From Fibrobacter succinogenes (lineage in GTDB: Bacteria > Fibrobacterota > Fibrobacteria > Fibrobacterales > Fibrobacteraceae), in contig CACYRP010000044.1 in NCBI GenBank assembly GCA_902776765.1, forward strand, positions 1-57,103: a stretch of DNA of 57,103 nt. The letters run 5' to 3'. Below the pieces are notes generated by a model that was not told the DNA's origin, did not search any database, and saw only the letters and a list, made by a program, of their open reading frames with translations. Positions 36,291 to 45,380 of the stretch are shown here, one piece after another; the first letter of the stretch is position 1, and each line of letters begins with the position of its first letter. The translations under genes were made by a program, and so were the position numbers.

Positions 36291-38519
36291 ATGTCAACAG
36301 AAGCTTATCAAGCTAAGTACGGCAAGATGCTCGACCCGAAGGAAGTGTCGGTAAACCTTCCGGATGGTCGTGTCATTACGTTTGAAACTGGCCGTATCGC
36401 AAAGCAGGCACGTGGTTCTGCTGTCGCTAAGATGGGGGACGCGTTTGTCCTTTCTACCGTTTGCTACGGTGAAGAAAAGGATGGTGACTTCTTCCCTCTG
36501 ACAGTTGAATATCGCGAAAAGTCTTATGCTGCCGGACGCCTGCCTGGTGGCTATAGCAAGCGCGAACCGGGTCGTCCGAGCGATGAAGAAATTCTTTCGG
36601 CTCGTATTATTGACCGCCCGATTCGTCCGATGTTCCCGGAAAACTTCACACGTGAAGTTCAGGTCGTCGTTCAGGTTCTTTCTTCCGACAAGAAGTTCGC
36701 TCCGGACGTTCTTGGCGTGAGTGCTGCATCTCTTTCCATCGGTCTTTCTGAACTCCCGTTTGAACAGCAGGTTGCTGCTGTCCGCGTGGCTGTTGTCGAT
36801 GGTCAGAACATTGTGATGCCGACTTACGACCAGGTTGCCGTGGCCGATCTGGACCTCGTGGTCGCCGGTACGGAAGACTCTGTTTGCATGGTCGAAGGTG
36901 GTGCTTATGAAGTGTCCGAAGACACGATGATTGGCGCAATCCTCGCTGGCCATGAAGTTATCAAGGAAATGTGCAAGGCCCAACAGCAACTGGTGGACCG
37001 CTGCTCCAAGCCGAAGATGGAACTCAAGCCGAAGTTTGTTGGTGAAGATCATGACAAACTCGTTGCTACAGTTAAGGAAGTTGTCTGGGACGAACTGAAC
37101 AAGGACGTCCACTCCAACATGGTGAAGACGGACTTCTATCCGGCTATGGCAGACCTCTGCGCACGCATGCTCGAAGACGCTCGCATCCTCGCTCTCATCG
37201 GCGAAGGTGAAGCTCAGGATCCGAAGCTCGCTGCTGATGCTAAGGCAATCTTCAGCGACCTCGAACGCACTGCAATGCGCGAAATGATTTTGAACGAAGG
37301 CGTTCGTCTTGACGGCCGTACCACGACCGAAGTCCGTCCGATCGAAATCGAAATGGGCGTGCTCCCGCGCGCTCACGGTTCTGCTATCTTCCAGCGCGGT
37401 GAAACCCAGGGTCTTGTCATTTGCACTCTTGGTACAAAGGCTGACGAACAACGTTTCGAAAGCATGCAGGGCGAAGGCTCCAAGAGCTACATGCTCCATT
37501 ACAACTTCCCGCCGTTCTCCGTCGGTGAATGCAAAAAGCTCGGTCTCTCTCGCCGTGAAATCGGTCACGGTCACTTGGCCGAACGTTCCCTCGCTGCAGT
37601 TCTTCCGCTCCCGGAAGACTTCCCGTACACGATCCGCGTTGTTTCCGAAATCATGGAATCCAACGGTTCTTCTTCCATGGCCTCTGTTTGCGGTGGCTGC
37701 CTCAGCTTGATGGACGCTGGCGTTCCTATCAAGGCTCCGGTTGCAGGTATCGCCATGGGCCTCATCTCTGAAAAGGGCTCCGTCAAGGAAGGCGGCAAGA
37801 TCAAGATCTTGACCGACATTACCGGCACGGAAGACCACCTCGGCGATATGGACTTCAAGGTCACGGGTACTGCTGAAGGTATCACTGCATTCCAGATGGA
37901 CATCAAGATCCGCGGTATCACCCCGGAACTTATGCGCGAAGCTTTGGAACAGGCTCGTCAGGGTCGTATCCACATCCTCGGCAAGATGGCTGAACTCGGT
38001 CTCGCTGCACCGCGTCCGAAGGTTTCTGACAAGGCTCCGACGATGCTCAAGATGCACATCCCGACTACGAAGATTCGTGACGTCATCGGTTCTGGTGGTT
38101 CCGTCATCAAGGGCATGCAGGCTCAAACGGGTTGCACCATCAACATCGATGATAACGGCAATATCGACATCGCCGCCCCGACGGGTAAGGCCGGTGAAGT
38201 TTGCCGCCGCATGATCGAAGAACTCACTGCCGAACCCGAACCGGGCCGCAAGTACAAGGGCAAGGTCAAGACGATTCAGCCGTTTGGCGCATTCGTCGAA
38301 ATCCTCCCGGGTCGCGACGGTCTCGTGCACATTTCCGAACTTGCCGACCACCGTGTCGAAAAGGTCGAAGATGTCGTTCACGTCGGTGACGAAGTCGAAG
38401 TGCTCTGCCTCGGTGTTGACCCGAAGGGCAAGGTGAAGCTTTCTATCAAGGCTTTGCTCCCTCCGAAACCGGCTGCTCCGGCTGCCGATGCTGCTCCAGA
38501 AGCTCCGACCGAAGCTTAG
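36291..38519 (+). CDS. pnp: Polyribonucleotide nucleotidyltransferase (PNPase)
   Basis: A 742-aa PNPase of normal length. This phosphorolytic 3'-5' exoribonuclease is the core of RNA degradation. It has two RNase PH domains (the first from residue 10; the second from about 345 with EVRPIEIEMGVLPRAHGSAIFQRGETQ), a KH domain (IPTTKIRDVIGSGGSVIKG, about 585-640) and an S1 domain (YKGKVKTIQPFGAFVEILPG, about 655-720), then an Ala/Pro-rich tail. GGAG lies 9 bases before the ATG. It sits 21 bases after the rpsO remnant and ends at a strong terminator. Confidence 0.98.
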   Translation: MSTEAYQAKYGKMLDPKEVSVNLPDGRVITFETGRIAKQARGSAVAKMGDAFVLSTVCYGEEKDGDFFPLTVEYREKSYAAGRLPGGYSKREPGRPSDEEILSARIIDRPIRPMFPENFTREVQVVVQVLSSDKKFAPDVLGVSAASLSIGLSELPFEQQVAAVRVAVVDGQNIVMPTYDQVAVADLDLVVAGTEDSVCMVEGGAYEVSEDTMIGAILAGHEVIKEMCKAQQQLVDRCSKPKMELKPKFVGEDHDKLVATVKEVVWDELNKDVHSNMVKTDFYPAMADLCARMLEDARILALIGEGEAQDPKLAADAKAIFSDLERTAMREMILNEGVRLDGRTTTEVRPIEIEMGVLPRAHGSAIFQRGETQGLVICTLGTKADEQRFESMQGEGSKSYMLHYNFPPFSVGECKKLGLSRREIGHGHLAERSLAAVLPLPEDFPYTIRVVSEIMESNGSSSMASVCGGCLSLMDAGVPIKAPVAGIAMGLISEKGSVKEGGKIKILTDITGTEDHLGDMDFKVTGTAEGITAFQMDIKIRGITPELMREALEQARQGRIHILGKMAELGLAAPRPKVSDKAPTMLKMHIPTTKIRDVIGSGGSVIKGMQAQTGCTINIDDNGNIDIAAPTGKAGEVCRRMIEELTAEPEPGRKYKGKVKTIQPFGAFVEILPGRDGLVHISELADHRVEKVEDVVHVGDEVEVLCLGVDPKGKVKLSIKALLPPKPAAPAADAAPEAPTEA

Positions 38520-38552
38520 TCTTGGAATAGTCCGAATAAGACTCTTTAAAGG

Positions 38553-38592
38553 AAACGTGTGGTTATGGCCACGCGTTTTCTTTTTTATTTTT
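38553..38592 (+). terminator. Rho-independent terminator after pnp
   Basis: AAACGTGTGG (38553-38562) pairs with CCACGCGTTT (38569-38578) over 10 bp, with one G.U pair and a six-base loop, followed by a T-rich run. Confidence 0.85.
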
Positions 38593-38659
38593 TACCTGGT
38601 TTTGTGTTAGGAAAATTTTAGGGGGGTAAATGTACTTTTTTGAAAAAAAAAGTTAACTT

Positions 38660-38665
38660 TATAAT
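38660..38665 (+). promoter_or_regulatory. -10 element of the HD-GYP gene pair
   Basis: TATAAT lies 21 bases before the ATG at 38687. The -35 is unclear. It probably drives both HD-GYP genes. Confidence 0.4.
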
Positions 38666-38686
38666 AGTTGCTTTTTAGTTGCGGAT

Positions 38687-40393
38687 ATGGGCTATATCTA
38701 TTTAACATTGATGTTTGTGTTATCTGCCGTCAATCTGGCGGTGCTTTCTCTGCGTTTTCAAAACCAGAGAAATAATTATGTTTATTACTCCTTTTATGCG
38801 ATTCTCGTTGCGAACTTTGGTCATTGGCTGCTAGGTTTTTCGGAAACGGTTGAGGGGGCTATTATCGCCAACAAGGTGAATTACCTTGGCGGGTCGTTCC
38901 TTCCTATGTTCATGTTCTTTGCGCTTTTGAAAGTTTGCAAGATGTCTATCCCGAAGTGGCTGCACATCACGCTTATCCTCATGAGCTTTACGATTTGTGC
39001 ACTGGCTATGACGGTCGGGTATTTTCCGGCGTACTACAAGACTGTGGAGTACGTGGTTCAGGCCGGTGTCGGTAACTACGTGGCGACGTATGGTTGGGCT
39101 CATGGCTTGTTCAATGCGTTCCTGGTGAGCTATGTCTTTTTAGATATTTGGATTATTGTTCGCGCAATTATGCACCAGAAGATGGTGTCGCTCAAGAACA
39201 TCGTTGCGATGATTATTGGCGAAATTGCAACAATCATGTCGTTCTTCTTGGCTCGCTATTTGGGCAGCGACATGCTCATCATGCCGTTCATTTATGTGCT
39301 GGACCAGATTCTCTTGCTCTATATTTGTAACAACGTCAAGTGGTACGATATTACAGAATGCGTGATTGAATCCATTGAGACCGAAAGCTCTTGTGCGTAT
39401 ATGTCTTTCTCGGTCGATGGGGCCTACTTGGGAGCAAACCGGATTGCTTTGAACTTTTTCCCGGAACTGATCAGGATGAGGGTGGACGCTCATCTGAAAG
39501 GGACTACGGAATTGCAACAGCAAATCATGTCCTGGATTGAAAAATACCGTAAGTCCAAGATTTTGACCGATTACAGCCAAATGACTGAGTTCAATTACAT
39601 GGGCCGTCATTACAAGTGCGAAGTTAAAGTCTTGAGACAAGTTCATGGAAAGAACGTGTTCTTGTTCAGGATCGAAGATAACACGCAGGAACAGCAATAC
39701 ATTGATGCTCTTGGCCGTAGCAATTCCATGTTGCAGAAGAACATGGTGAAAACCGAGAACGAGAAACTCTCGGTTCAGGAAAAGTGGATTGTGGGTATGG
39801 CGCAGATGGCCGAAAGCCGTGCTGGCAACATGGAAGGGCATATCAAGCGTACGAGCGAGGTCGTGAAGATTCTTGTGTCGATGATGCGCAAGAAGGGTAT
39901 CGATAATTTGTCTGATAAGTTCCTCGATGTGTTGATTGCTGCCGCTCCGATGTACGATTTGGGCAAGGTGGCGATTGATGACGCTGTGTTGCGCAAGCCT
40001 GGCCGCTTTAATTTAGATGATTACGAAATTATGAAGACCCATGCGGAGAAGGGCGCTAACATTATCGAAAAGTTGCTCTCCGATGTCAAGGACAGTTATT
40101 TTGTCAGTGTTGCCAAGAACATGGCGCTTTACCATCACGAACGTTGGGATGGAACGGGTTATCCTGAACAGCGCTCGGGTGAAAATATCCCGATGGAAGC
40201 GCGTATCATGGCCCTTGCTGACGTTTACGACGCCTTGGTGAGCAAGCGTTGCTACAAGGAACGTATGTCTTTCCGTGAAGCGCGTGATGTGATTATTGCG
40301 TCGATGGGTAAACAGTTTGACCCGCATTTGAAGGACTGCTTCTTGGAATGTCAAGAACAGTTGATGGATTATTACTGTTCTGTGGATCATTGA
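38687..40393 (+). CDS. 7TM HD-GYP-type protein with altered HD motif (YD)
   Basis: A 568-aa protein. Seven membrane helices (about residues 1-225) resemble the 7TM sensor module found before histidine kinases. A PAS-like segment follows (about 235-340), then an HD-GYP domain (about 365-560). HD-GYP enzymes hydrolyse cyclic di-GMP at a metal centre. Here the expected HD reads APMYDLGK, with Tyr423 in place of the metal-binding His. The other residues are present: GHIKRT, KTHAEKGA, YHHERWDGTGYP and MALADVYDAL. It is followed after 23 bases by a paralogue with an intact HD. It may be inactive or have altered metal use, and could act as a sensor or partner. That is inference. Confidence 0.88.
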   Translation: MGYIYLTLMFVLSAVNLAVLSLRFQNQRNNYVYYSFYAILVANFGHWLLGFSETVEGAIIANKVNYLGGSFLPMFMFFALLKVCKMSIPKWLHITLILMSFTICALAMTVGYFPAYYKTVEYVVQAGVGNYVATYGWAHGLFNAFLVSYVFLDIWIIVRAIMHQKMVSLKNIVAMIIGEIATIMSFFLARYLGSDMLIMPFIYVLDQILLLYICNNVKWYDITECVIESIETESSCAYMSFSVDGAYLGANRIALNFFPELIRMRVDAHLKGTTELQQQIMSWIEKYRKSKILTDYSQMTEFNYMGRHYKCEVKVLRQVHGKNVFLFRIEDNTQEQQYIDALGRSNSMLQKNMVKTENEKLSVQEKWIVGMAQMAESRAGNMEGHIKRTSEVVKILVSMMRKKGIDNLSDKFLDVLIAAAPMYDLGKVAIDDAVLRKPGRFNLDDYEIMKTHAEKGANIIEKLLSDVKDSYFVSVAKNMALYHHERWDGTGYPEQRSGENIPMEARIMALADVYDALVSKRCYKERMSFREARDVIIASMGKQFDPHLKDCFLECQEQLMDYYCSVDH

Positions 40394-40416
40394 TGAATTT
40401 GTTTTGAGAGATTGGT

Positions 40417-42138
40417 ATGTTTGTTATTTATTATTTGATTGCGATGTGTGTCTTTTCGGGAGTTAATGCCTGCCTTCTTTCGTATTTTTACCGCAGGCCG
40501 TTGAACTCTTATTTTACGGCATTCTTCTTTTCGATTGTCCTTGCTGATTTTGGCTACCTCTTTTTAGCGCTTTCCACAACGATTGAAGGGGCGATTGTTG
40601 CCAATAAGGTGTGCTATTTGGGCGCCTGCTTTTTGCCGCTTTTCTTGTTCCTCTTGATTTGCCGTTTGTGCTCGTTTAATCTTCCGCGTTGGCTGAAGTT
40701 GTTTTTGTTCCTGTATAGCGCACTTGTGTTTGCGCTTTCGTGTACGGTTGGATTTAGCGATGTGTTCTATGAATCAGTGCGCTATGTTGTTCTGAATGGC
40801 TTTGGCAGTTATATGCCGACATATGGACCTGGTCATATTTTATGGGATTTGTTGCTTTACTTTTATGCTATTGCCAATGTCGTTCTCGTTATCATTGCCG
40901 CCAAAAAGAAGCGCAATGTCAGTTACAAGACTTTGATTGCCATTGCATCGCTTGTGTTTGTTTCGATTGGTTCGTTTATTTTGACGCGCTATTTGGAAAA
41001 CGATACTTTGCTGATGCCGCTTGTTTACTTGATTGACGAACTCGTGTTGCTCTATGTTTGCGCCTTGGTGAAAATGCACGACGTGATGAACAGTGTGCTT
41101 GAATCGCTGGAAGCCGAAAATACGGCGGCCTATTTGGCGTTTTCGCCAAAAGGCTATTACCTTGGATGTAACGATATCGCAAGCCGGTTCTTCCCGGAAC
41201 TTTTGGATTGCCGTGTTGATCATGCTTTGCCTTCGGATGTTGAAATAGCCGGTATTTTTGAAGAGGGCATGGAACAACTGAAGGCTGCTAGCGGTGACAA
41301 GGTATACCGCTTTACGTACAAGGATCGCTATTTCAAGGCGGTGATGAGGAATGTCCATCAGAATAAGAAGTTGCAGATATTTTTGTTCCGCATTGAAGAT
41401 GAAACAAATATCCAGCGCTATATTGAACGCTTGGATGCCAATAATACCGAACTTGCCGCTCTCATCAAGAATAACAAAGAACAGATTCGTCTTTTCCAGA
41501 ACCAGATGCTTGTGAGCATGGCTGAAATGGTCAATAACAAAGATGGTTTTACTGGGGAACATCTCAAACGTACAAAGGAAGTGGTGAGTATCCTTGTTGA
41601 AAAAATGCAGCTGGATCCGAATTTGAATTACTCCAAGGAATTCTATGACGATATGATTGCTGCGGCTCCGATGCATGATATTGGTAAAATTGCCATTGAT
41701 GACAAGGTGCTTTGCAAGCCGGGCAAGTTTACGGATGAAGAGTTTACCGAGATGAAGACCCACGCCGAAAAAGGTGCTATCATTATCAAGAACTTGCTCT
41801 CGAATTTCCAGAGTGAACTCTTTGTGGAAATCGCAAAGAACATGGCTGGCAGTCACCATGAACGTTGGGACGGCAGTGGATACCCCTATGGCTTGAAGGG
41901 AGAAAGCATTCCGTTGGAAGCCCGTGTGATGGCTATTGCGGATGTGTACGATGCCTTGGTGAGTAAGAGATGCTATAAGGATGCGTTCTCTTATGAAGAG
42001 GCTTATAACATTATCGATAGCTCTATGGGAAAACATTTTGATCCGAGCCTTAAAAAGTATTTTGACCAGAGCCGCGAAGAACTGGAAGCCTACTACAAGA
42101 AGGAATGCGCGGCAGAATCCTCGACTGAAAGAGTTTAG
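40417..42138 (+). CDS. 7TM HD-GYP phosphodiesterase, intact motifs
   Basis: A 573-aa paralogue of the preceding protein with the same layout: seven membrane helices (about 1-225), a PAS-like segment and a C-terminal HD-GYP domain. All metal and signature residues are present: EHLKRT, APMHDIGK (His420-Asp421), KTHAEKGA, SHHERWDGSGYP and MAIADVYDAL. It is therefore a credible cyclic di-GMP phosphodiesterase acting from the inner membrane. A weak GAGAG ribosome site precedes the ATG. The 23-base gap to the upstream gene implies one transcript. Confidence 0.9.
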   Translation: MFVIYYLIAMCVFSGVNACLLSYFYRRPLNSYFTAFFFSIVLADFGYLFLALSTTIEGAIVANKVCYLGACFLPLFLFLLICRLCSFNLPRWLKLFLFLYSALVFALSCTVGFSDVFYESVRYVVLNGFGSYMPTYGPGHILWDLLLYFYAIANVVLVIIAAKKKRNVSYKTLIAIASLVFVSIGSFILTRYLENDTLLMPLVYLIDELVLLYVCALVKMHDVMNSVLESLEAENTAAYLAFSPKGYYLGCNDIASRFFPELLDCRVDHALPSDVEIAGIFEEGMEQLKAASGDKVYRFTYKDRYFKAVMRNVHQNKKLQIFLFRIEDETNIQRYIERLDANNTELAALIKNNKEQIRLFQNQMLVSMAEMVNNKDGFTGEHLKRTKEVVSILVEKMQLDPNLNYSKEFYDDMIAAAPMHDIGKIAIDDKVLCKPGKFTDEEFTEMKTHAEKGAIIIKNLLSNFQSELFVEIAKNMAGSHHERWDGSGYPYGLKGESIPLEARVMAIADVYDALVSKRCYKDAFSYEEAYNIIDSSMGKHFDPSLKKYFDQSREELEAYYKKECAAESSTERV

Positions 42139-42240
42139 CATTTAGAACTTAGAGCTTAGAACTTTTTTTTCGCACTAAAAGAAAAAACTAAGTTCTAAGA
42201 GCGGAGCGGGCTAAGTTCTACCAACTAACTTCTGACAACT
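42139..42240. repeat. Compound palindrome, TTAGAAC/TTCTAAG arms
   Basis: Units of the form TTAGAACTTAGAGC (42144-42163) face AACTAAGTTCTAAG (42186-42200) and CTAAGTTCTACC (42210-42222), around a T-run, CGC, and a GAGCGGAGCGGG core. It begins at the HD-GYP stop codon. The layout is like 44066-44192 but the arm word differs. Confidence 0.65.
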
Positions 42241-42314
42241 GCGGCAATGCTATTCTAGTAACTCAATAAACATGTTTGTGCGCGGGAAACTCAATGTTTT
42301 GACGTAAAAGTTTC

Positions 42315-42320
42315 TACATT
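42315..42320 (+). promoter_or_regulatory. -10 element predicting a leaderless ispG mRNA
   Basis: TACATT ends six bases before the ATG at 42327. No Shine-Dalgarno sequence is present. Confidence 0.4.
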
Positions 42321-42326
42321 TTAAGC

Positions 42327-44066
42327 ATGCTAGATTTTACTACACTTCCGTATGTTGATGACCGCTTTAAAGCGGTTCGCAGGGAAACTGTTCAGGTTCG
42401 CGTCGGTGACGCATTGATAGGGGGCGGCGCCCCCATTTTAGTTCAATCCATGACGACCACCAAGCCGAAGGACGTCGAAAAGACGGTGGCTGAAACTTTG
42501 GCTCTTGCTAAGGTGGGTTGCGGTTTGGTTCGCATTACGGCGCCGACATTTGCTGACGCGCAGGGCCTCGAAGAGGTGATGAAGCGCGTGCGTGCTGCCG
42601 GTTGCACGGTTCCAGTTTCTGCCGACATTCATTTTCAGCCGAAGGCTGCTTTCGAAGCGCTCAAGTGGGTGGAAAAGGTTCGTATCAACCCGGGTAACTT
42701 TGTAGATACGGGCATTTTGACGCTTGAAAATCAGACGGATAAGATGTTTGACGAAGGCAAGGAAAAAGTTGCCGAAGCATTCACTCCGTTTGTGCAAGAA
42801 GCCAAGCGCCTTGGCCGCGCCATCCGCATTGGCGTGAACCACGGTTCCTTGAGCGCCCGCATGATTTATCGTTATGGTGACACCGTGGAAGGCATGGTGG
42901 AAAGTGCCATTGAATATTTGGCGGTTTGCGAAGCCGAACATTTTGACCAAGTTGTATTGAGCCTCAAGTCGAGCAATCCGCGTGTGGCAATTGCCGCTTA
43001 TCGCATGCTGGCGGCCCGCTTGAAGCAGGAACACTTTAAGCCGTATCCGTTCCATGTAGGCGTGACGGAAGCCGGTGCTGGCGCGGACGGACGTTTGAAG
43101 TCTGCGGCGGGCATTGGTGCGCTTTTGCTCGATGGCCTTGCCGATACGATTCGCGTGTCGCTGACTGAAGATCCGGTGGCTGAAGTCCCGGTGGCGCAGG
43201 AATTGATTAAGGCTTGCGAACTCAAGGCGGATGCTCCGAAGTTTGCGGTGCCTGTTTTGGAAAAGGACCCGTACCATTACGAACGCAGGGAAACGGTCCC
43301 GGTGACGCTTGCTGGCGTAAAGATTGGCGGTGCAGAACCGGTGCGCGTCGGTATGAAGGCCGATGCGGTGAGCCTCACAGGCGAACGCCGCAACGCAGAA
43401 TTTGCTTTGGCTGGCTTGGATGCTAAGCCGGTTGTGGAATTCAAGGATGCGATGGATATCGCTGGCTTTGCCGCAAATCCGAACGCCGTTCCTGAAGGTT
43501 CGCTCTTCTGCTATACGGGCCCAGAAATGGTGATGGGCGTGCGCGCTCTCGCTTCGGCTTTGTATGCAGCAAACCGCAAGGATCCGATTCTCCTTTATGC
43601 GAAGGTAAATGATTGCGAACGCGACATGCTCCGCGTGTCAGCCGACATCGGAAGCCTCGTGACGGATGGCCTTGGCGATGCCGTCGTGATTGACGGTTAC
43701 AAGAGCCCGAAGGATTCCGTGATTCTCGCGTTCGATATTTTGCAGGCTGCTTATTGCCGCCGCAGCAAGACGAACTTTATCAGCTGCCCGAGCTGTGGCC
43801 GTACGCTTTACGACATCCAGCAGGTCATGGGCAAAATCAAGGCCCGCTTCGGACACCTCTCCGACATTTCCATCGGCATCATGGGCTGCATCGTGAACGG
43901 CCCGGGCGAGATGGCTGATGCTGATTTTGGTTACGTGGGCGGTGGCCCCGGCCGCATTACGCTGTTCGAAGGCAAGACGGCGGTGAAGAAGAACATTCCC
44001 GAAGAAGACGCTATCGAAGAGCTCGTGAATTTGATCAAGGAAAGAGGCCGCTGGCAAGAACCTTGA
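42327..44066 (+). CDS. ispG: 4-hydroxy-3-methylbut-2-enyl diphosphate synthase, large form
   Basis: A 579-aa IspG (GcpE). It reductively converts methylerythritol cyclodiphosphate to HMBPP in the non-mevalonate isoprenoid pathway. The N-terminal TIM-barrel part has QSMTTTKPKDVEKTV and DIHFQPKAA. An extra central domain (about 280-440) makes it the three-domain form known from plants, chlamydiae and Bacteroidota, against about 370 residues in E. coli. The C-terminal iron-sulfur domain has FISCPSCGRTLYD and GIMGCIVNGPGE, giving the cluster cysteines. It is preceded and followed by compound palindromes. Confidence 0.97.
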   Translation: MLDFTTLPYVDDRFKAVRRETVQVRVGDALIGGGAPILVQSMTTTKPKDVEKTVAETLALAKVGCGLVRITAPTFADAQGLEEVMKRVRAAGCTVPVSADIHFQPKAAFEALKWVEKVRINPGNFVDTGILTLENQTDKMFDEGKEKVAEAFTPFVQEAKRLGRAIRIGVNHGSLSARMIYRYGDTVEGMVESAIEYLAVCEAEHFDQVVLSLKSSNPRVAIAAYRMLAARLKQEHFKPYPFHVGVTEAGAGADGRLKSAAGIGALLLDGLADTIRVSLTEDPVAEVPVAQELIKACELKADAPKFAVPVLEKDPYHYERRETVPVTLAGVKIGGAEPVRVGMKADAVSLTGERRNAEFALAGLDAKPVVEFKDAMDIAGFAANPNAVPEGSLFCYTGPEMVMGVRALASALYAANRKDPILLYAKVNDCERDMLRVSADIGSLVTDGLGDAVVIDGYKSPKDSVILAFDILQAAYCRRSKTNFISCPSCGRTLYDIQQVMGKIKARFGHLSDISIGIMGCIVNGPGEMADADFGYVGGGPGRITLFEGKTAVKKNIPEEDAIEELVNLIKERGRWQEP

Positions 44067-44192
44067 TAGGTGTTAGGTTACAGGTTATAGGTTATAGGAA
44101 AAAGAATCACGCGCAAGGCGCGTTAGCAAAGGGCGGCGGAGCCGCGAATATCCTAGCCTAAAACCTAACCCCTAATACCTAAAACCTATTTA
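44066..44192. repeat. Compound palindrome, TTAGGT/ACCTAA arms with GC-rich core
   Basis: It starts at the ispG stop with TAGGTGTTAGGTTACAGG units. The core has ACGCGC-AAG-GCGCGT (44109-44123) and GCGGC-GGA-GCCGC (44133-44145). The right arm reads CCTAAAACCTAACCCC, then AATACCTAAAACC. The element is clearly homologous to 35829-35955 in arms, core order and spacing. Confidence 0.75.
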
Positions 44193-44213
44193 ACATTAAC
44201 AAAGGACAATACA

Positions 44214-45380
44214 ATGGCAACTATTAAGACGATGAACAACATTTCCAAGAAAGGCTTGAGCCTGTTTGGCTCGTTCTATCAGGTTTCCGATTCTATCGAA
44301 AATCCGGATGCTATCTTGGTGCGTTCTGCTCAGGTTGATACCGATAACTTTGATGGCCTTTTGGCTGTCGCTCGCGCTGGTGCAGGCGTGAACAACATTA
44401 CGATTGACAAGGCTTCTGCAAAGGGCATCTGCGTGTTCAACACTCCGGGTGCAAACGCAAACGCTGTTGCTGAACTCGTGATGACCGTGCTCGGCATGGC
44501 TGTCCGTAACGCTGACAAGGCTGCTGCTTGGGTCAAGGGTCTCGACGTGAACGATCCGGATCTCGCAAAGACGGTCGAAAGCGGCAAGAAGAAGTTCGCT
44601 GGTATGGAACTTGCCGGCAAGACTCTCGGTGTTGTTGGCCTTGGCAAGATCGGTGTGCTCGTTGCTAACTATGCTCGTTGGAAGAACATGCGCGTAATCG
44701 CTTACGAACCGTATCCGAATGCAAACAACATGCATGAACTTTCTAACAAGGTCGAAATTGCAGACCTCGACACCGTGATTGCAAATTCTGACTTCCTCAC
44801 GGTTCACGTTCCGTTCATCAAGGGCGTTACCGAAAACCTCCTCAACAAGAAGAATCTTGCTCAGTTCAAGGGTTCCTACATCATGAACTTTGCTCGTGGT
44901 GGCATTGTTGAAATGGATCCGGTCAACGAAATGCTCGCTTCTGGTTCCCTCCAGGGCTACCTCTGCGACTTCCCGACTGCTGAACTCATCAAGAACGACA
45001 AGGTCACTTGCTTCCCGCACCTCGGCGCTTCTACTGAAGAAGCCGAAGAAAACTGCGCTGTGATGGCAGTCGAAGAATTGAAGGACTACATCGAATACGG
45101 TTGCGTCCGCAATTCCGTGAACTTCCCGGCTCTCGTCGATCATCCGCATGCTGGCATCAAGAGCCGCGTTGTCGTGATCAACCAGGACGTTCCGAATATG
45201 ATTTCTGAAATCACGAAGGTGTTCGGTGCCGAAGGCGTGAACATTGCTTCTTTCTCTAACAAGAGCAATGGCAAGATCGGTTACAACCTCGTTGACGTCG
45301 AAAGCAAGGTCGATGATTCCATCATTGAAAAACTCGGCAAGCTTGATAAGGTCATCAAGGTCCGCGTGATTCACTTCTAG
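44214..45380 (+). CDS. serA: D-3-phosphoglycerate dehydrogenase
   Basis: A 388-aa enzyme for the first step of serine synthesis, 3-phosphoglycerate to 3-phosphohydroxypyruvate with NAD. The substrate domain has ARAGAGVNNI and NTPGANANAVAEL. The nucleotide fold has GVVGLGKIG. The catalytic Arg lies in NFARGGIVE and the catalytic His in CFPHLGASTEEAEE. A C-terminal ACT domain (about 315-388) suggests serine feedback. AAAGGA lies 8 bases before the ATG. It is preceded by a palindromic repeat and is convergent with the acyl-CoA ligase gene. Confidence 0.95.
   Translation: MATIKTMNNISKKGLSLFGSFYQVSDSIENPDAILVRSAQVDTDNFDGLLAVARAGAGVNNITIDKASAKGICVFNTPGANANAVAELVMTVLGMAVRNADKAAAWVKGLDVNDPDLAKTVESGKKKFAGMELAGKTLGVVGLGKIGVLVANYARWKNMRVIAYEPYPNANNMHELSNKVEIADLDTVIANSDFLTVHVPFIKGVTENLLNKKNLAQFKGSYIMNFARGGIVEMDPVNEMLASGSLQGYLCDFPTAELIKNDKVTCFPHLGASTEEAEENCAVMAVEELKDYIEYGCVRNSVNFPALVDHPHAGIKSRVVVINQDVPNMISEITKVFGAEGVNIASFSNKSNGKIGYNLVDVESKVDDSIIEKLGKLDKVIKVRVIHF

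Noticed and set aside
36294..38381. A 695-aa open frame antisense to pnp
   Set aside because: It is complementary to a complete, well-conserved PNPase and has a His/Phe/Arg-rich composition without motifs.
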